DNA of 64,000 nt. Source: Tetradesmus obliquus (taxonomy: Eukaryota; Chlorophyta; Chlorophyceae; Sphaeropleales; Scenedesmaceae). Below the pieces are notes generated by a model. It saw nothing but the letters and a program-made list of their open reading frames with translations. It was not told the origin of the DNA and searched no databases. The position numbers and the translations under genes were made by a program. Shown in pieces: positions 1 to 11,869 of the stretch. The stretch is from positions 4,910,001 to 4,974,000 of the forward strand of contig CP126200.1 of NCBI GenBank assembly GCA_030272155.1. The letters run 5' to 3'. The number at the start of each line of letters is the position of its first letter. The first letter of the stretch is position 1.

Positions 1-339
1 CCCACTGCCTTGACTGCCTCGCACCCCGCACCAACAACCCCTGCATGCACACTGTCCGACTAACTGATGCATCATGCACTGCAACAAGCAACTCAGGATC
101 CAGCTGTACCTGCTCAGCAATGGCACAAGTGTACAGCCAACTCACTCGCTCACGCAGCCCCCACACCACCACGGCTGCTATGCTCCTTCAAAAACCCAGC
201 ATGTGCTGTCAGCGCACTGCCCACAGCAGCATATCTTTGATTCAGCACTAACCAGCTCCCTGCAATTGGCCCTGTTGTCGACTTCTCAGTAACATGACAG
301 TTGACTCCATCTGACTGTGTATGCAAACGGCCCCGCTGC
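1..339. other. 3' flank of the TIC62-like gene
   Basis: This stretch lies downstream of the TIC62-like stop codon and probably holds its 3' untranslated region. Short overlapping reading frames exist on both strands, but none resembles a known protein or has convincing splice context. I see no gene here. Confidence 0.4.
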
Positions 340-1370
340 TTACTTCTGGCCCTGGCCCCAGCCACCGAACAGCTTGCCAACACTTGCAAAAATGTTTTCC
401 TGCTCGACAACCTGCACATCACCCTCAGCAGCAGCAGCAGCAGGCTCCTCAGTAGCAGCAGCCGGGCTGTCGCCGCTGCCGCCGCTGCTGCCGCCTGCCT
501 GCTTCGCCTTCCAGTTTGCGATCCACTGCCGGGCCTCCGCAACATTGGCAGGCACGTCGCCGTTGCTGCTGCTGCTGGTGCTGCTGCTGCTGCTGGGCTT
601 CACTGCTGGCGGTGCGGGCGCTGCTGCTGCTGCTGCTGCTGCTGCCGGTGCTGGTGCTGCTGCTGCTGGCTTGCTGCTGCTGTTGCCGCCTGCCTGTTGT
701 GTCTTCTTCCAGTTTGCAATCCATGCGCGGGCCTCAGCCACATTAGGAGGCACCTGTTTCGGCAGCAGCAGATCAGTGCAGCAGGTGCGGCATGTTGTTA
801 AGAGATATGAAGGGCATGTACATGTCACTGCAACAACATGCATCCTCGGCAGTAGCTGAGCGCACAAGCACATAAAGACTTGCAAGGCAACCAACGGCAC
901 CTGCAGCTGCCTGGCAACATCACAGTTGCAGGCCCCAGCAGCATCGCCCATTGCAATGCCATTCGCGCTGGCCATGCTAGTCCGCCCACCTCGCCAGCTG
1001 GCGTTGCTGCTGCCTTGGCTGGCTCTGCTGCCTTAGCAGGTGCAGCAGCTGCTGCTGCCGCCTTGGCCTCTGCTGCCTTTGCCTCTGCAGCTGCCTTCTC
1101 GTCTGCTGCCTTCTTTGCGTCAGCTGCAGCCTTATCGTCTGCTGCTTTCTTTGCCTCTGCAGCTGCCTTCTCTGCTTCTGCTGCCTTGGCCTCCTGCTCC
1201 TTCTGCTGCTGTGCTGCTGCTGCTGCAGCCTCCTCCTTAGCCTTGGCCTCCTTGGCCTGCTGCTCTGCTGCTGCCTTGGCTGCTGCCTCTGCCTTGGCCT
1301 TCTCAGCAGCCACCTTGTCAGCTGCAGCCTTGGCAGCAGCCTCCGCCTCAGCCTGCATGGCGACAAGGTA

Positions 1371-1429
<59 letters not shown>

Positions 1430-4400
1430 CAGCAGCAGCAGCGCAGCAGGATGCAAGCGTAAGGAGGAGCCGTGAAAAGCATGGTAGTGCGTACGCTGAT
1501 CAAACACTTTTGGCGAGGCACTGGGCAGCAGGGCACAGCGGCGAGCAGCTGAAAGCGAAAACAGTTGCCCAACCAGCAGCAGCAGCAGCAGCAGCTCACC
1601 TTGGCCTTAGCGCGCTGCTCCTCCTCTGCCTTAGCCTTTGCCTCAGCAGCCTTGCGTGCTGCCTCCTCCTTCTCTGCCTTGATGGCAGCAAGTGCAGCAG
1701 CCTCGGCAGCAGCAGCCTCGGCAGCAGCAGCAGCAGCGCGCTCCTTGGCGGCCTTCTCCTCCTCTGCTGCTGCAGCAGCGTCCCTCTGCTTCTTGGCGGC
1801 TGCCTCGGCAGCAGCAGACTGCAACAGCAGCAGCAGCAGCAACATGAAGACCGTCCTTGATGCACAAGTATTGCAGGGTGTAATGTCTCTACATACGTGC
1901 GGCCAGTTCACAAGGTATAACCAAAATACAACAGGCGCAACACCAGCAGTGAAGGCGTTATTCCCAGCAAAATATAACGTAACAAAGTAACACGTGCCGC
2001 CGCACCTGCTCCGCCTGCAGCTTGGCCTTTGCCTCCTCCACAGCAGCCCGCCTCTTCGCCTCGGCACCAGCAGCAGCCTGAGCATCAGCGGCAGGCGGCG
2101 CTGGAACTGCACGTGGTGCTGCTGGCGCTGCTGCTGCTGCTGCAGCAGGCTTGGCAGTGGGTGGCGCCTCTCCAGCCTCTGGCCTGTCAGGCACTTGGAT
2201 CTTGGTGCCCTCACCAACCTATGGCGGCAAATTGGTAATAATATGGAGTAAAGATCATTTAGAAGGAAGATGCAGAGCAGAGTGTTGTGCTTGTGTGACA
2301 ACAACTTGCGGAGAGACAAAGGCAGCAGTGGCAAGGGACTGGCCTTCATGCCTTTGATGTTGCCGAGTATATGCGACATAAGATGGTGCCAGCATTGCGC
2401 CCTCCTGGTCCCCGAGCTTTCAGCCACCGACTTTAGCTGCCGAGTTTAGCGCACACACTAACAGCAGCACAACAGGTAACCCCCACCCACAAACATGTGC
2501 ATGCTCGTGCGCCGCAAACCGTGTTGCCGTGGATGTCTGCATGCTTGCTGCCGCCCACCTGCAGGGTGGCGCCGCCGCCAAACAGACCCGCGAAGGGCGA
2601 TGCAGCACGCTTGGGCGCTTCCTCCTCCTTCTTTGCTGCTGCTGCTGCTGGCACAGCCTTTGGCGCCTCTGCGGGCTTGGGCTGCTCCTTGGCTGCTGCT
2701 GGTGCTGCTGCCTTGGCGCCGCCAAACAGGCCTGCAAAGGGAGAGGCGGGGCGGGCCTGCTCCACCACAACCTCCTCCTCTTCCTCTTCTTCCTCCTCCT
2801 CAACAACCTGTGGTAGATGCGGTTGTGCAGCGAATGGCAAAGTTCGTGACATGTTGTTGACCCTTGGGTGTTGAGGCCAGGCGACGGCAACGCGTAAAAA
2901 ATGAAGCTGCTAGATGGCCATGTGCAGCATAAATTCTGTCAAGCAGCATGACAGTGGCATCAAAGTGTGCAGTTCAAATGGCCCAGGTCGAGCTGAACAC
3001 GGCTGGCTGCATTGGTTTTAGAGCATTGTACGCGCAGGAGCAGGTGAGCTTGCACGCGCAGCTGCAACCTCACCTGCTCCTGCTTGCGGCCGCCGAAGAA
3101 TGCGGCGAAGGGCGATGCGGGTCGGGCTGCCTCCACCACAACCTCCTCTGCAGCAGCAGCAGCAGCAGCAATGGTGGCAGCGACAGCAGCGGCCAGTAGC
3201 ATGGTGAGAACCAGCCCGTTCTGTGCCAGCAGCATAACCCTGCACGGCTCTCTCAACACAGTGATGCATACACCCCACAACTCTGCACAGCTCAGGCATC
3301 AAGATTGTCAGCGCGCACAATCCCCTGGTAACGTGCTGCTCCACATCCTGCAGACATCCAGTACCTAATCCACAGCAGCAGCCGCAGCAGCAGCAGCAGC
3401 AGCGGCTCACCCTCCTCCTCTTCCTCCTCCTCCACCTGTACTGGTGCTGCCTTGGGCCCACCAAACAGGCCTGCAAAGGGAGAGGCGGGGCGGGCAGCCA
3501 CCACAACCTCCTCCTCCTCCTCCTCCTGCTGCGGCTGCTGCTGGGCTGGCTTGGCGCCAAACAGAGCAAAGGGTGTGGCAGCCTGCAGCAACAGGAAGCA
3601 TGGCGCAGCCCAGTATAGAGGTGACTGAGTAAGCCCAGCACGCACCGCAGGTATGACTATGCACCTGCAGCAGCTACTGCTGACAAAGGTGATGAGAGCA
3701 CGAGAGGTAGGTAGAGCGCCGACGAGACTAGCTGCCAATCTCAGATTGCCCAGCGCTGCCCACCAACATACGGCCTGACAGAGCAGCACCTCACTCGCTG
3801 ATTGAGCGAAGAAACATCAAGGGGATTTGCATGGAGTGTAAAAGCGTAGGACATGCTGGGTTAATTTTCTTCTTAAACAACCCACCCGTGCCGGTGCTGG
3901 CGCCTCCTTTGGCGGGTTGAGTGCCGCCTGTGCAACTGCCTGCAGCTCCTTAGGTGACAGCAGCTCCCCTGCAGCGCCAGCCTTCTTAGCAGCCTCCAGC
4001 ACGGCACGCGCGGCAGCCTCCTGGCGGGCCTGCAGGTGACATCAAAGATGGCAAAGAACACGTAATGTTATGGCAAGAAATGATTTCGAGCGCCGGCCTT
4101 CTTGGCCGCCTGCAGCACGGCACATGCGGCAGCCTCCTGGCGGGCCTGCAGGACGCACGAGGCATGCATCATGTTGCAGAAGCGAGAGTTCAATGCCGGA
4201 AGGTTAAGAGAAGAAGTCTGAGCGCCTGGCTGTTGCGTGAGGTGATGGCAGCCGCTGACAGCTGTGAGTATGCCTTGCTGAGCGCATACAAGCTACTGGC
4301 TGGTGTTGCTCCGGTTGAGCGCCTGACACTCTACCGCTGCTGCTGCTGCCCTGGTGCAACATCATTTGCGGCTGCTGCTGACTGCTGCTCAAAACACATC

Positions 4401-6230
4401 AGCAGCAGTCTGTCCTGCTGTTCCATAGCCGCCGCCACTCACCGCCTTCTCTGCCGCCGCCTCAGCAGCCGCCAGCTCACTGCTGGCCGCCTTGCCCTCC
4501 CGCAGCACGCCTGACACCTCGCCGCGGACCTCCTTCTCAGCAGCCTGCACAGCAGCAATGCCACAAGCAGGTTAGAAGATGATAATATACCACAAAGTTA
4601 TGCCAGGCCTCTGCCCGCAGCACGCCTGACACCTCGCCACGCACCTCCTTCTCAGCAGCCTGCACAGCAGCAAAGCCACGATTAGATTCAGGGGCTGCAT
4701 GGAAGCACGGCAACAGCGGAGTCCCATCATAATCCAGGATGCTATACAGTGCATGCATGGCCAGACAGTACTGATGTCAGCATCATGAAGCACACCTGCC
4801 CTGCATGAGCTCAACATGCAGAGAGAAACTTGCAAGCGCTGCAGCACACACCTTGGCCTCCTTGAGTGCCTCAGCCAGCTGTGCCACCTTGTCTGCGCTG
4901 ATGGCCACGGCCTCCTGCGCCTCACGCAGCTGCGCCTGAGCAGCATTCAGCTCAGCACGAGCCTCAGCCTCCACCTCGGCCAGCTGCTCCTGCTCCTCCT
5001 GCAGAGCAGCAAATTGATAACAAGCGGCAGATGAACATAGGAATAGTAATTGTTGTTGATTTCAGCGCCTAAGCCTGCACCTCGGCCAGCTGCTCCTGCT
5101 CCTCCTGCAGAGCAGCAGGTACGAGTTTGGCTGTATCAATGATTGAGTTGTTATGCATTGTGGTCAACAATTGCCTCAGCCTCCACCTCAGCCAGATGAT
5201 CTTCCTGCAACTGGGCATGCGTGCATGACGATGGCGCCAACAACAGGCCCAGCAGGCCCGCAGAATACCTCTAGTGCGCATCCAATGCCTGCTGTTGCTG
5301 CTGCTGCTGCTGCTGCTGCCCACTTTGGTGATTCCAGTGGGCATGCCCTCCAGCAGCTCCGCCAGTGAGGCAGCTGACTCAACACCACCAAACTGCCGTG
5401 CACTTCAACCAAACTCAGCATCTTATGCTTGCTGCTGCTGCTGCTGCTGCCCAGCTTGGTGATCTCAGTGGGCATGCCCTCCAGCAGCTCCGCCAGCGAG
5501 CAGAAACTCAGGAACGCCAAACTTCTGAGCAGAAAAATACAAAACATTGTACAATGCATGCGTGCTGCTGCTGCTGCTGGTGCCCACCTTGGTGATCTCA
5601 GTGGGCATGCCCTCCAGCAGCTCCGCCAGCGAGGCAGCAGGCGCAGTCGTCTCCGCCACCAGCTCCAGGCACTTGTTGGTGGCCAGCTCGGGGTTCACAA
5701 GGGCAGCAGTCACCAGCTCAGCAACCTGCAGCCGGCTGACCTGCAGTGTGGAAAGAAAAAATGTCAGCAGTGGTTAGCTTTGTGTTTCTTTAGGCACTTG
5801 TTGGTGGCCAGCTCAGGGTTGACCAGTGCAGCAGTCACCAGCTCAGCAACCTGCAGCCGGCTGACCTGCGGGGTTGCAACACAGGCAGGGCAGTCGTAGA
5901 GACAGCCGCAGTTGAGAGCTGTGCACCATGCAAGCGCCGTGCTGACGAGTGCTGCAGTCACCGGCTCGGCGCCCTGCAGCAGGCTGACCTGCAGAGGGCA
6001 GGAGTGGCAGGCACGGCAGCAGCTCCTGTCTGTTCATACAATATACACGGCAAGAATAAGCTTCACCAAAGTACAGCACCAGTACACAGCATCGCACCTG
6101 GCCACCGAAGGTGGAGTCGCGGGGCTTGATGGTGAGGTTGTGCGTCTTCTTGTAGTCGTCTGTAGGGCGCTCCATGCCGCCCGGGCGCACGATGCAGTAG
6201 CTCATGCCACTACGCTCCAGCGCCTCCTCT

Positions 6231-6264
<34 letters not shown>

Positions 6265-8818
6265 TAATTTATAAAACTGTCTGTGACATGTTGGTTCATG
6301 ATGCAGTAGCTCATGCCGCTGCGCTCCAGCGCCTCCTCTGCAGCAGCAGCAGCAGCAGGAGCAGCAGCGACGGCGGCAACACGTTGCTGTACTGGGTGTG
6401 ACATGTTGGTTGATGGATGTAGTAGTTATGTCGCTGTGCCAGCTCCATCTCCTCCTCCGCAGCAGCAGTGACACGTGTTAGCGGCAGGGCACACCACGAG
6501 CCAATGAAACATGTGACTACATGTTACGTTCTGGATGCTTTCTGTGCAACTGTGAATCCGCAGCAGCATAGCTGCAGCAGGGAATGCCGGAGAAAAGCCA
6601 GAGCGTCTGGAAAAGCAGGCACGCTATACCTGGCATATGCAACCTCAGCTCACTTGTACACCACTCACTCAGCACACCCACAGCTGCTGCACACCGCAAC
6701 CTGACACATTACAGCCATCCAGGTGCGGCATACTGCAGCAAACCCCTCCTCACCTGCGCGCCGCTTCTGTGTGAGCACGCCCCAGAACAGGTTGAGCACG
6801 CCCGCAGGCCAGCCCAGCTTGCCGGTACCCAGGCTGGTCACCAGCACAAACTGCTCCACCCCGGCAGCAGCAGCAGCCTCCACCAGTGCAATGCTGCCAT
6901 CACCATCGATGCGGCGCGGGGCGGAGCTGTCCAGTGTGGCTGACTCGGGCGCACCCACGGTGCACACCACCTGGTACAAGACAGGTGCGGAAGCATGGCG
7001 ATTTGAATTGGTTGGGATTTATAAAATGCAACACACTGATTACAGGGCGGAGGAGTCAAGGGTGGCTGACTCGGGCGCACCCACAGCGCACACCACCTGT
7101 TGGCATAGCAGTGCAGTGATGCGGGCATGTCAGCATTGTTGTACTTCTGAGCATGGACACATGATCCCCGCCTGGCCGACTCTGGTGCACCCACGGTGCA
7201 CACCACCTGGTGATATTGTTGCAACACAGTGCAAGTGTGCAGGCATGTTAGCATCGTTGTCGTTGGAGGCATGCAGTGTGCGTGCTCACATTCAACCCCC
7301 TGCTGCTGCTGCCAACAGGCTACTGCTGCTGCTAGATACCCCAAAGGTACCAGCAGCTCACCCTGCTGGCACTGCCAATTGCAGCAGCTATGCTCTCCGG
7401 CTCCTCCAGGTCAAACTGCACCCACTGCGCCGCTGGCCATACAGTATGCTGCAGCCCATCCAACCACTTTGCTGTCCCCTTTGCAACAGCACGTCCATAG
7501 CCTGTGGCTGTTTGCCACCCTGCTAGTCAAATAGCCCCGGCACGATTTACATCCTACCTCACAGTACCAAAACCCAAGCTGCTCAACAATCGCGTCCAAG
7601 TTCGCATTTAAACTCACCCTGATGGCGCTGCCAATTGCTGCCGCCATGCCCTCGGGGTCCTCAGGTCAAAGTCCACCCACTGCAGCCGCTGCAGCTGCTC
7701 CGGGGCCAGAAGCCCACTCACTCCATCCGGCCTGCTGTCTTTGCCACAGCTCGCCCATGGCATGCAGTGGTTCGCTACCCTGCTCGTCCCCTCATGCAGC
7801 CCTGGCACTCCTTCACCTCCACCCCCACACTGCAATATAACCAAGCTGCGCAACACTGCTACCTCACAAACTCACCCTGCTGGCGCTGCCAATGGCGGCC
7901 GCCATGCCCTCCGGCTCCTCCAGGTCAAAGTCCACCCACTGCAGCCGCTGCAGCTGCTCAGGGGCCAGCAGCCCAAACTGCACCGCGATCTCCGTGTTGG
8001 ACTTGGCAGCGTCCACGTCACGTGCGCCAGCACGCACCTTGAAGCCCGAATCCAGCAGCTCCCTGCAGAAACATGGCCATGGCAGTTATTATACGGTTCT
8101 ATTACGGCTCCAGGCAGATGCATGGTCCGTACGGCAGATGTGTGGCGCTGCGCTAGGGAGGCGTTCTGAATGGCGCCGCTGATGATGACCTGCTGCTGCG
8201 TCCACGTCGCATCCAGCAGCTCCCTGCAGGAACATGGCCATGGCAGTTATTACACTTCTGTTACGGCTGCAGGCAGAGATGCAGGGTCTCTACGGAAGAT
8301 GTGGGTCACTGTCCCCAGATGGGGCGTGTGAACTGGGCTCTGTGATGAAGATCTGCTGCTGTGGTAGGGCAGCGTGCCGAGCGAGAGTGTGTGTGCCACT
8401 TTTGACTACCTATGGCTGCTACCTGCGGCCCCTCATGCCTCTACTCTTTTTTGATATGCAATGTCAAGCATGTAAATGATATGTTTCGGCAGAGGCTGAC
8501 GGTGCAATGTGCTGCCCCGCTACAACCAATATGCTTGCACGTTGTGCCTGTCCACGCAGCTGATGCTGCATCCGTGGCACACACAGTTGCTGCCCCTGTT
8601 GCCCCTGAGTTGGTCAACATGCAGCGCTGCAGTGCAGCTGCAAATGTAACTCCGTCTCAGCTCTGCTGCTGGCCAACCAGTGTCTTGCTGCTGCACTGCC
8701 AGTAATGTTTTGTACTGCTGCCACGCCACCACAGCATATGTGCTGCTGCTGCTGCCTTCACTGCTGCAGCTGCTTTTCTGTAACTCTGTGCAGCGGGCGC
8801 TGCCGTTGCGGCTGCTGC

Positions 8819-8851
<33 letters not shown>

Positions 8852-9668
8852 TTCTGCTGCTTCTGCTGCTGCTGCTGCTGCTGCCCTTCCTACCTGAGCA
8901 CACGGGCACCCAGGCGGCCAGTGGCACCAGCAAGGAACACCTGCAGGCACACGCAGCAACAGCACAGCGTTGCTGAGCACTGTCTCGCAGCACTAGCAGC
9001 CTTACAGAGCTAGCCCCGTGCATCATTTGCATTGATTTGACCATGCACTTGCAGATGCACTGTGCTGCGCGCTTGCTGCAGCACAGCAGGGCGCTTGTAC
9101 TGCTGCTGCACTCTCTGCTGTACTGCCTCAGCACTGCTGCTCAGCAGCAGCTCCTTGCAGCAACTGCTTCGCAAGATACGGCTTAGAAGTACTGTCTCCC
9201 TCAGCAGATGCTGTGGCTGTAGCATTGTGTTACTCACAGTCCTGGGATCTTTGGGTCCCTTCTTGGGTGCTGTTGCCTTGGTTGACAGCGTGCCAATTGA
9301 GCGGGTGATGGTGCCCAGCAGCCCACCCAGGCCTCCCTCTGAGCTGCCACCACCTCCCAGCTTGAAAGTTCCTGCAAGCGACGCTAACTCAGTGCCTGCT
9401 TGCTGTTGGTGACTAGCAGGTGTGTGCACAGTGCTGCCTGCTCACCCGTCTTGCCAGCCTCAGAACGAATGGCGACGCGCCTGCGGCTGCATTGACCCGG
9501 CCTGTAAACAAACGTACACAGTGCATCAGCAAGGTAGCTCGCTGCAATGTGCACTAGTGGGCACCTTAGGTGCTGATGCGAGTGTGCAAGGCACCTGAAG
9601 GGCTGAACTACGCTCTGGCGTAGCCCAGGCGCAGCTGGCGCCTTGACTGGATTGACGGTAAGCTTCAT
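340..9668 (-). CDS. TIC62: TIC62-like NAD(P)-binding protein with a long alga-type C-terminal tail
   Basis: Eighteen exons keep phase: 9595-9668, 9446-9501, 9238-9371, 8894-8940, 7876-8062, 6754-6970, 6098-6228, 5588-5740, 4852-4998, 4443-4544, 3886-4029, 3411-3582, 3074-3147, 2559-2807, 2006-2218, 1600-1818, 990-1352, 340-753 (1031 aa). Residues 1-43 look like a plastid transit peptide (Arg/Ser-rich, ending VAIRSEAG). A Rossmann fold follows with AGATGRLG near residue 92. The segments VTSLGTGKLGWPAGVLN, RPGGMERPTDDYKKTHNLT and LQVAELVTAALVNPEL match plant Tic62, a redox-linked subunit associated with the plastid inner-envelope translocon that binds ferredoxin-NADP reductase. The tail (334-1031) is unlike the plant one. 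It has a Glu/Ala-rich probable coiled coil (334-464), acidic-VVV-ARPASPFAGLFGG modules (465-629), an Ala/Lys/Glu helix (701-894) and two NVAEARxWIANWK motifs near 898 and 964. Family identity is secure. The exon order of the low-complexity tail is less certain. Confidence 0.92.
1373..1441. repeat. Long CAG/CTG microsatellite in a TIC62-like intron
   Basis: About twenty near-perfect CAG triplets on the plus strand. On the sense strand of the gene this is a CTG run in the intron upstream of exon 17. It is the longest pure triplet run in the first 10 kb. Confidence 0.9.
4087..4151 (-). repeat. Extra copy of TIC62-like exon 11 acceptor edge
   Basis: An acceptor followed by about 55 bases reads ARQEAAACAVLQAAKKAGA. 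This is almost the start of exon 11 (ARQEAAARAVLEAAKKAGA), but the reading stops matching afterwards. It sits in the intron upstream of the real exon. Confidence 0.85.
4616..4667 (-). repeat. Extra copy of TIC62-like exon 10 acceptor edge
   Basis: This repeats the acceptor and first codons of exon 10 (AAEKEVRGEVSGVLR), then diverges. It lies upstream of the full exon at 4443-4544. Confidence 0.85.
5077..5214 (-). repeat. Two extra copies of TIC62-like exon 9 acceptor edge
   Basis: Copies at about 5077-5116 (EEQEQLAEVQA) and 5169-5214 (QEDHLAEVEAEA) repeat the start of exon 9 (EEQEQLAEVEAEA). The outer copy is the more diverged. Confidence 0.8.
5323..5503 (-). repeat. Two extra copies of TIC62-like exon 8 donor edge
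   Basis: ASLAELLEGMPTEITK plus the donor, which ends exon 8 at 5588, recurs at about 5448-5503 and 5323-5368 inside the next intron. Each copy is followed by a GT and a CTG run-derived region on the plus strand. Confidence 0.85.
5791..5994 (-). repeat. Two extra copies of TIC62-like exon 8 acceptor edge
   Basis: VSRLQVAELVTAALVNPELA recurs at about 5791-5871. A more diverged copy reading VSLLQGAEPVTAALV lies at about 5947-5994. Both are upstream of the full exon 8 (5588-5740), so this exon has duplicated edges on both sides. Confidence 0.85.
6299..6466 (-). repeat. Two extra copies of TIC62-like exon 7 acceptor edge
   Basis: EEALERSGMSYCIM recurs at about 6299-6346, with a shorter decayed copy (EEEMELAQRHNYY) at 6424-6466. 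Both lie upstream of full exon 7, and the nearer one keeps its CTG-run acceptor. Confidence 0.8.
7042..7214 (-). repeat. Two extra copies of TIC62-like exon 6 acceptor edge
   Basis: VVCTVGAPESA, the start of exon 6 at 6970, recurs at about 7042-7101 and 7170-7214. The copies are in frame for 11-18 codons and then lose similarity. Confidence 0.85.
7354..7712 (-). repeat. Two extra copies of TIC62-like exon 5 donor edge
   Basis: The end of exon 5 (LQWVDFDLEEPEGMAAAIGSAS plus donor, in part) recurs at about 7615-7712 and 7354-7437. The 7615 copy carries a one-base shift relative to exon 5. The 7354 copy reads VQFDLEEPESIAAAIGSAS. Confidence 0.85.
8212..8277 (-). repeat. Extra copy of TIC62-like exon 5 acceptor with its intron
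   Basis: About 65 bases covering the first codons of exon 5 and the adjoining intron (compare 8049-8115) are repeated here at high identity. The duplicated block spans the junction rather than the exon alone. Confidence 0.8.
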
Positions 9669-11311
9669 TGTGTAATCGAAGCAGTCGTGGTAACGATAGG
9701 ACTGCTGGTGTCAGGCACTGTGCATGCTCCACAACCCAAGACAGGTGGGCGCGAGAAAGGGGAATCCAGCTAGCACAGCCAGCAGCAATCGAAGCAAAAG
9801 GCGCGTATGTAGCGTGAGGGTTGTTGCTTACGCACTCGACAGCAGCAGATCTGGACGATGAACAACATCTAACAACTAGTGCCCACGCTCACGCCGTGCC
9901 TAAGCAATTGCATTTGTTTTCAACGTGCGTGGAAGGATCTTTGTGAGCTCGCCGATGCCAATGAGAGAGCCTCTTGCACATACTACTGCCCACCCGCCCA
10001 CTGTTGAAGAACTGGCAGCACGACAAGCACTTGCACAAGGATCAATTTACACTCCATAGAAAGCACTTATTACAAACTTGATGTATGATATTGGTATGTG
10101 CATGTTGTGAGGGCCTGGCGCCTGGCCCAAGGACCCTGCCATTGCCATTGGCAAGCTAAGTTGACAACCAACCAAACACAGGCTGCTGGTAAACTATCAG
10201 ACACCACACGGTCCAAACTCACTATCATATGCTATAACCAACATGAAGGGCTAGGTATGGCAGCAGCCTCTGCATCACAGCAGGGCCACTGCCAGCATGT
10301 TGCGGCACTGCACCCAGCAGCTGTGGCTGCAAGCACCCATTTGGAATGTATGTCACAGGTCAACATCTGCAGCGTATGCAGGAATACACACTATGTGCAG
10401 CTAACTAGCATATATGTGCGCAGTACCCTGTCACTAGTCACTTGTACCATCTTTGAGTCAAAAGCAGAGCGTGGCGTCTGACAGCAAAAGCATCAGTCAG
10501 AACAGCACCCAGACTAGCGAGGAAAGTCAAGACACCAGCCATGACAGACCAGCACCCAGACCAGCAAGGAAAGTCAAGGCACCAGCAATGACAGGAGAAG
10601 TTGCCTTGCGGCAACAGGGCGCATTGCAGCTGCAGCCATGTACAACCAGCAACATTTGGGGCACGAGCACAAGTTGACAGTCAGACTTCAACCACAGCAG
10701 TCACCCAACGCAGCCCAAGCACAGCACTGGCACCTCGCAACAACTGTACGGCCTGCAGAACTTGTCACCAGTATCCAAATTGATCACAAATGCTGATCAC
10801 TATCGGCAAGTGTCAACCCTCCAATCGCCTTGCTGTCGCCGTCCCCACTGCTTCAGCACGTGCGCGCCTGCACTGGGGCCATGCTGCTACCACAACTGCA
10901 ACAATCAATGCATCCAACCTATCTGCTGCGTGTCTGACACCACCGCACGCAGCATGGCTTCCACCCGAGCACGCGTGTTGCACTTTTCGTGCTACTGCTG
11001 CAGGTGCTGCGCCACTGCATCTGCTGGTGTCCAGATGCAGGTCTGGCCATGCTGCTCTGCAAGCTCAGGCTGCAGCTGCAGTGCCATGCAGCAAGTCTTA
11101 AAGCAGCAGCAACGAAGCTGAAGCATCCACCACTGCTGCCGTGCACCTTGCATTCACAACCTGACATCCCGCAAGTGTTCGTGACATCGGGCTGACGCCG
11201 CACAGGTGCAAACCTGCTGGACACTGTTGCGAGGATGCTGCATCTACGTAGTACCACTGACTTCACTCACGTCAGCTGTGCCCTTGACACATCAGCGTTG
11301 CTGCCAGACCC
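9669..11311. other. Gene-poor spacer between the TIC62-like gene and the augmin gene
   Basis: This holds the presumed promoter and 5' leader of the TIC62-like gene on its left side and the 3' flank of the augmin subunit gene on its right. Composition is mixed and the reading frames are short. I find no exon with family similarity and no RNA gene. Confidence 0.4.
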
Positions 11312-11869
11312 CTAGCTGCTGCAGCTCGTGACCAGTGCACTGCTGAACTCCTCCATGGACGTCAGGCAGCTGCTGAGCTCCTTCGCAGCATCCAGGATAC
11401 TCTTCAGCTGGTCCTCCCAGGCTGAGGGCTTGTCATCCAATGCAGCAGCCCATTGCAGGGCTGTCATGCCCTCGTGCAGCTGCGGGGCGCTGCCTGCACT
11501 GTGCTGCAGCAGTGCTGTGAAGTCGCCCTGGTAGTCTGGCGACACTGGCACGCTTGGCCGCATCTTTGCCGACCTCAGGCGGTCTGCCAGACTGTTCTTG
11601 GTCTTGCAGATGGTGTCTAGCGTGTCTGAAGCACGGGACATGTTGCTTGCAAGTGCTTGCAGTGCCTGCTTGTCTGTGATGAAGCGAGACTGCTGGTATG
11701 CAGTCAAGGTGCTCAGGCGCAGCTGCAGCTCCGTTACAGCCTGCTGCTGCTTCACGAGTTCCTCTGCATCATTCAATGTCTGAAGAGTGTCGTGACAGTC
11801 GTTGCGAGGCATGGAGAAGCCCAGACTGCTAGCATGCTGCAGCAGGTCTTCATATGCTGAGCCCATTTG
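11312..11869 (-). CDS. HAUS2: Augmin complex subunit 2 (AUG2/HAUS2-like)
   Basis: A single open exon of 185 aa starts at MGSAYEDLLQHASSLGF. The frame stays open 42 codons further upstream, so the start is a choice based on the family N terminus. The protein is helical and acidic and follows plant AUG2 in order: an N-terminal SLGFS segment, a Leu-rich coiled coil (AVTELQLRLSTLTAY), the block KNSLADRLRSAKMRPSVPV, then DYQGDFTALLQ and a C-terminal segment with PSAWEDQLKSIL and TSMEEFSSAL. Augmin is an eight-subunit complex that recruits gamma-tubulin to existing microtubules, so the product should act on spindle and cortical microtubules. Similarity is by motif order rather than high identity, and sequence confirmation is needed for the name. 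No introns are apparent, unlike its neighbours. Confidence 0.72.
   Translation of the reverse strand, partial: QMGSAYEDLLQHASSLGFSMPRNDCHDTLQTLNDAEELVKQQQAVTELQLRLSTLTAYQQSRFITDKQALQALASNMSRASDTLDTICKTKNSLADRLRSAKMRPSVPVSPDYQGDFTALLQHSAGSAPQLHEGMTALQWAAALDDKPSAWEDQLKSILDAAKELSSCLTSMEEFSSALVTSCSS

Noticed and set aside
1429-2427. 332-codon minus-strand frame
   Set aside because: It runs through an intron of the TIC62-like gene. The exon chain with consistent acceptors and donors explains the coding parts better.
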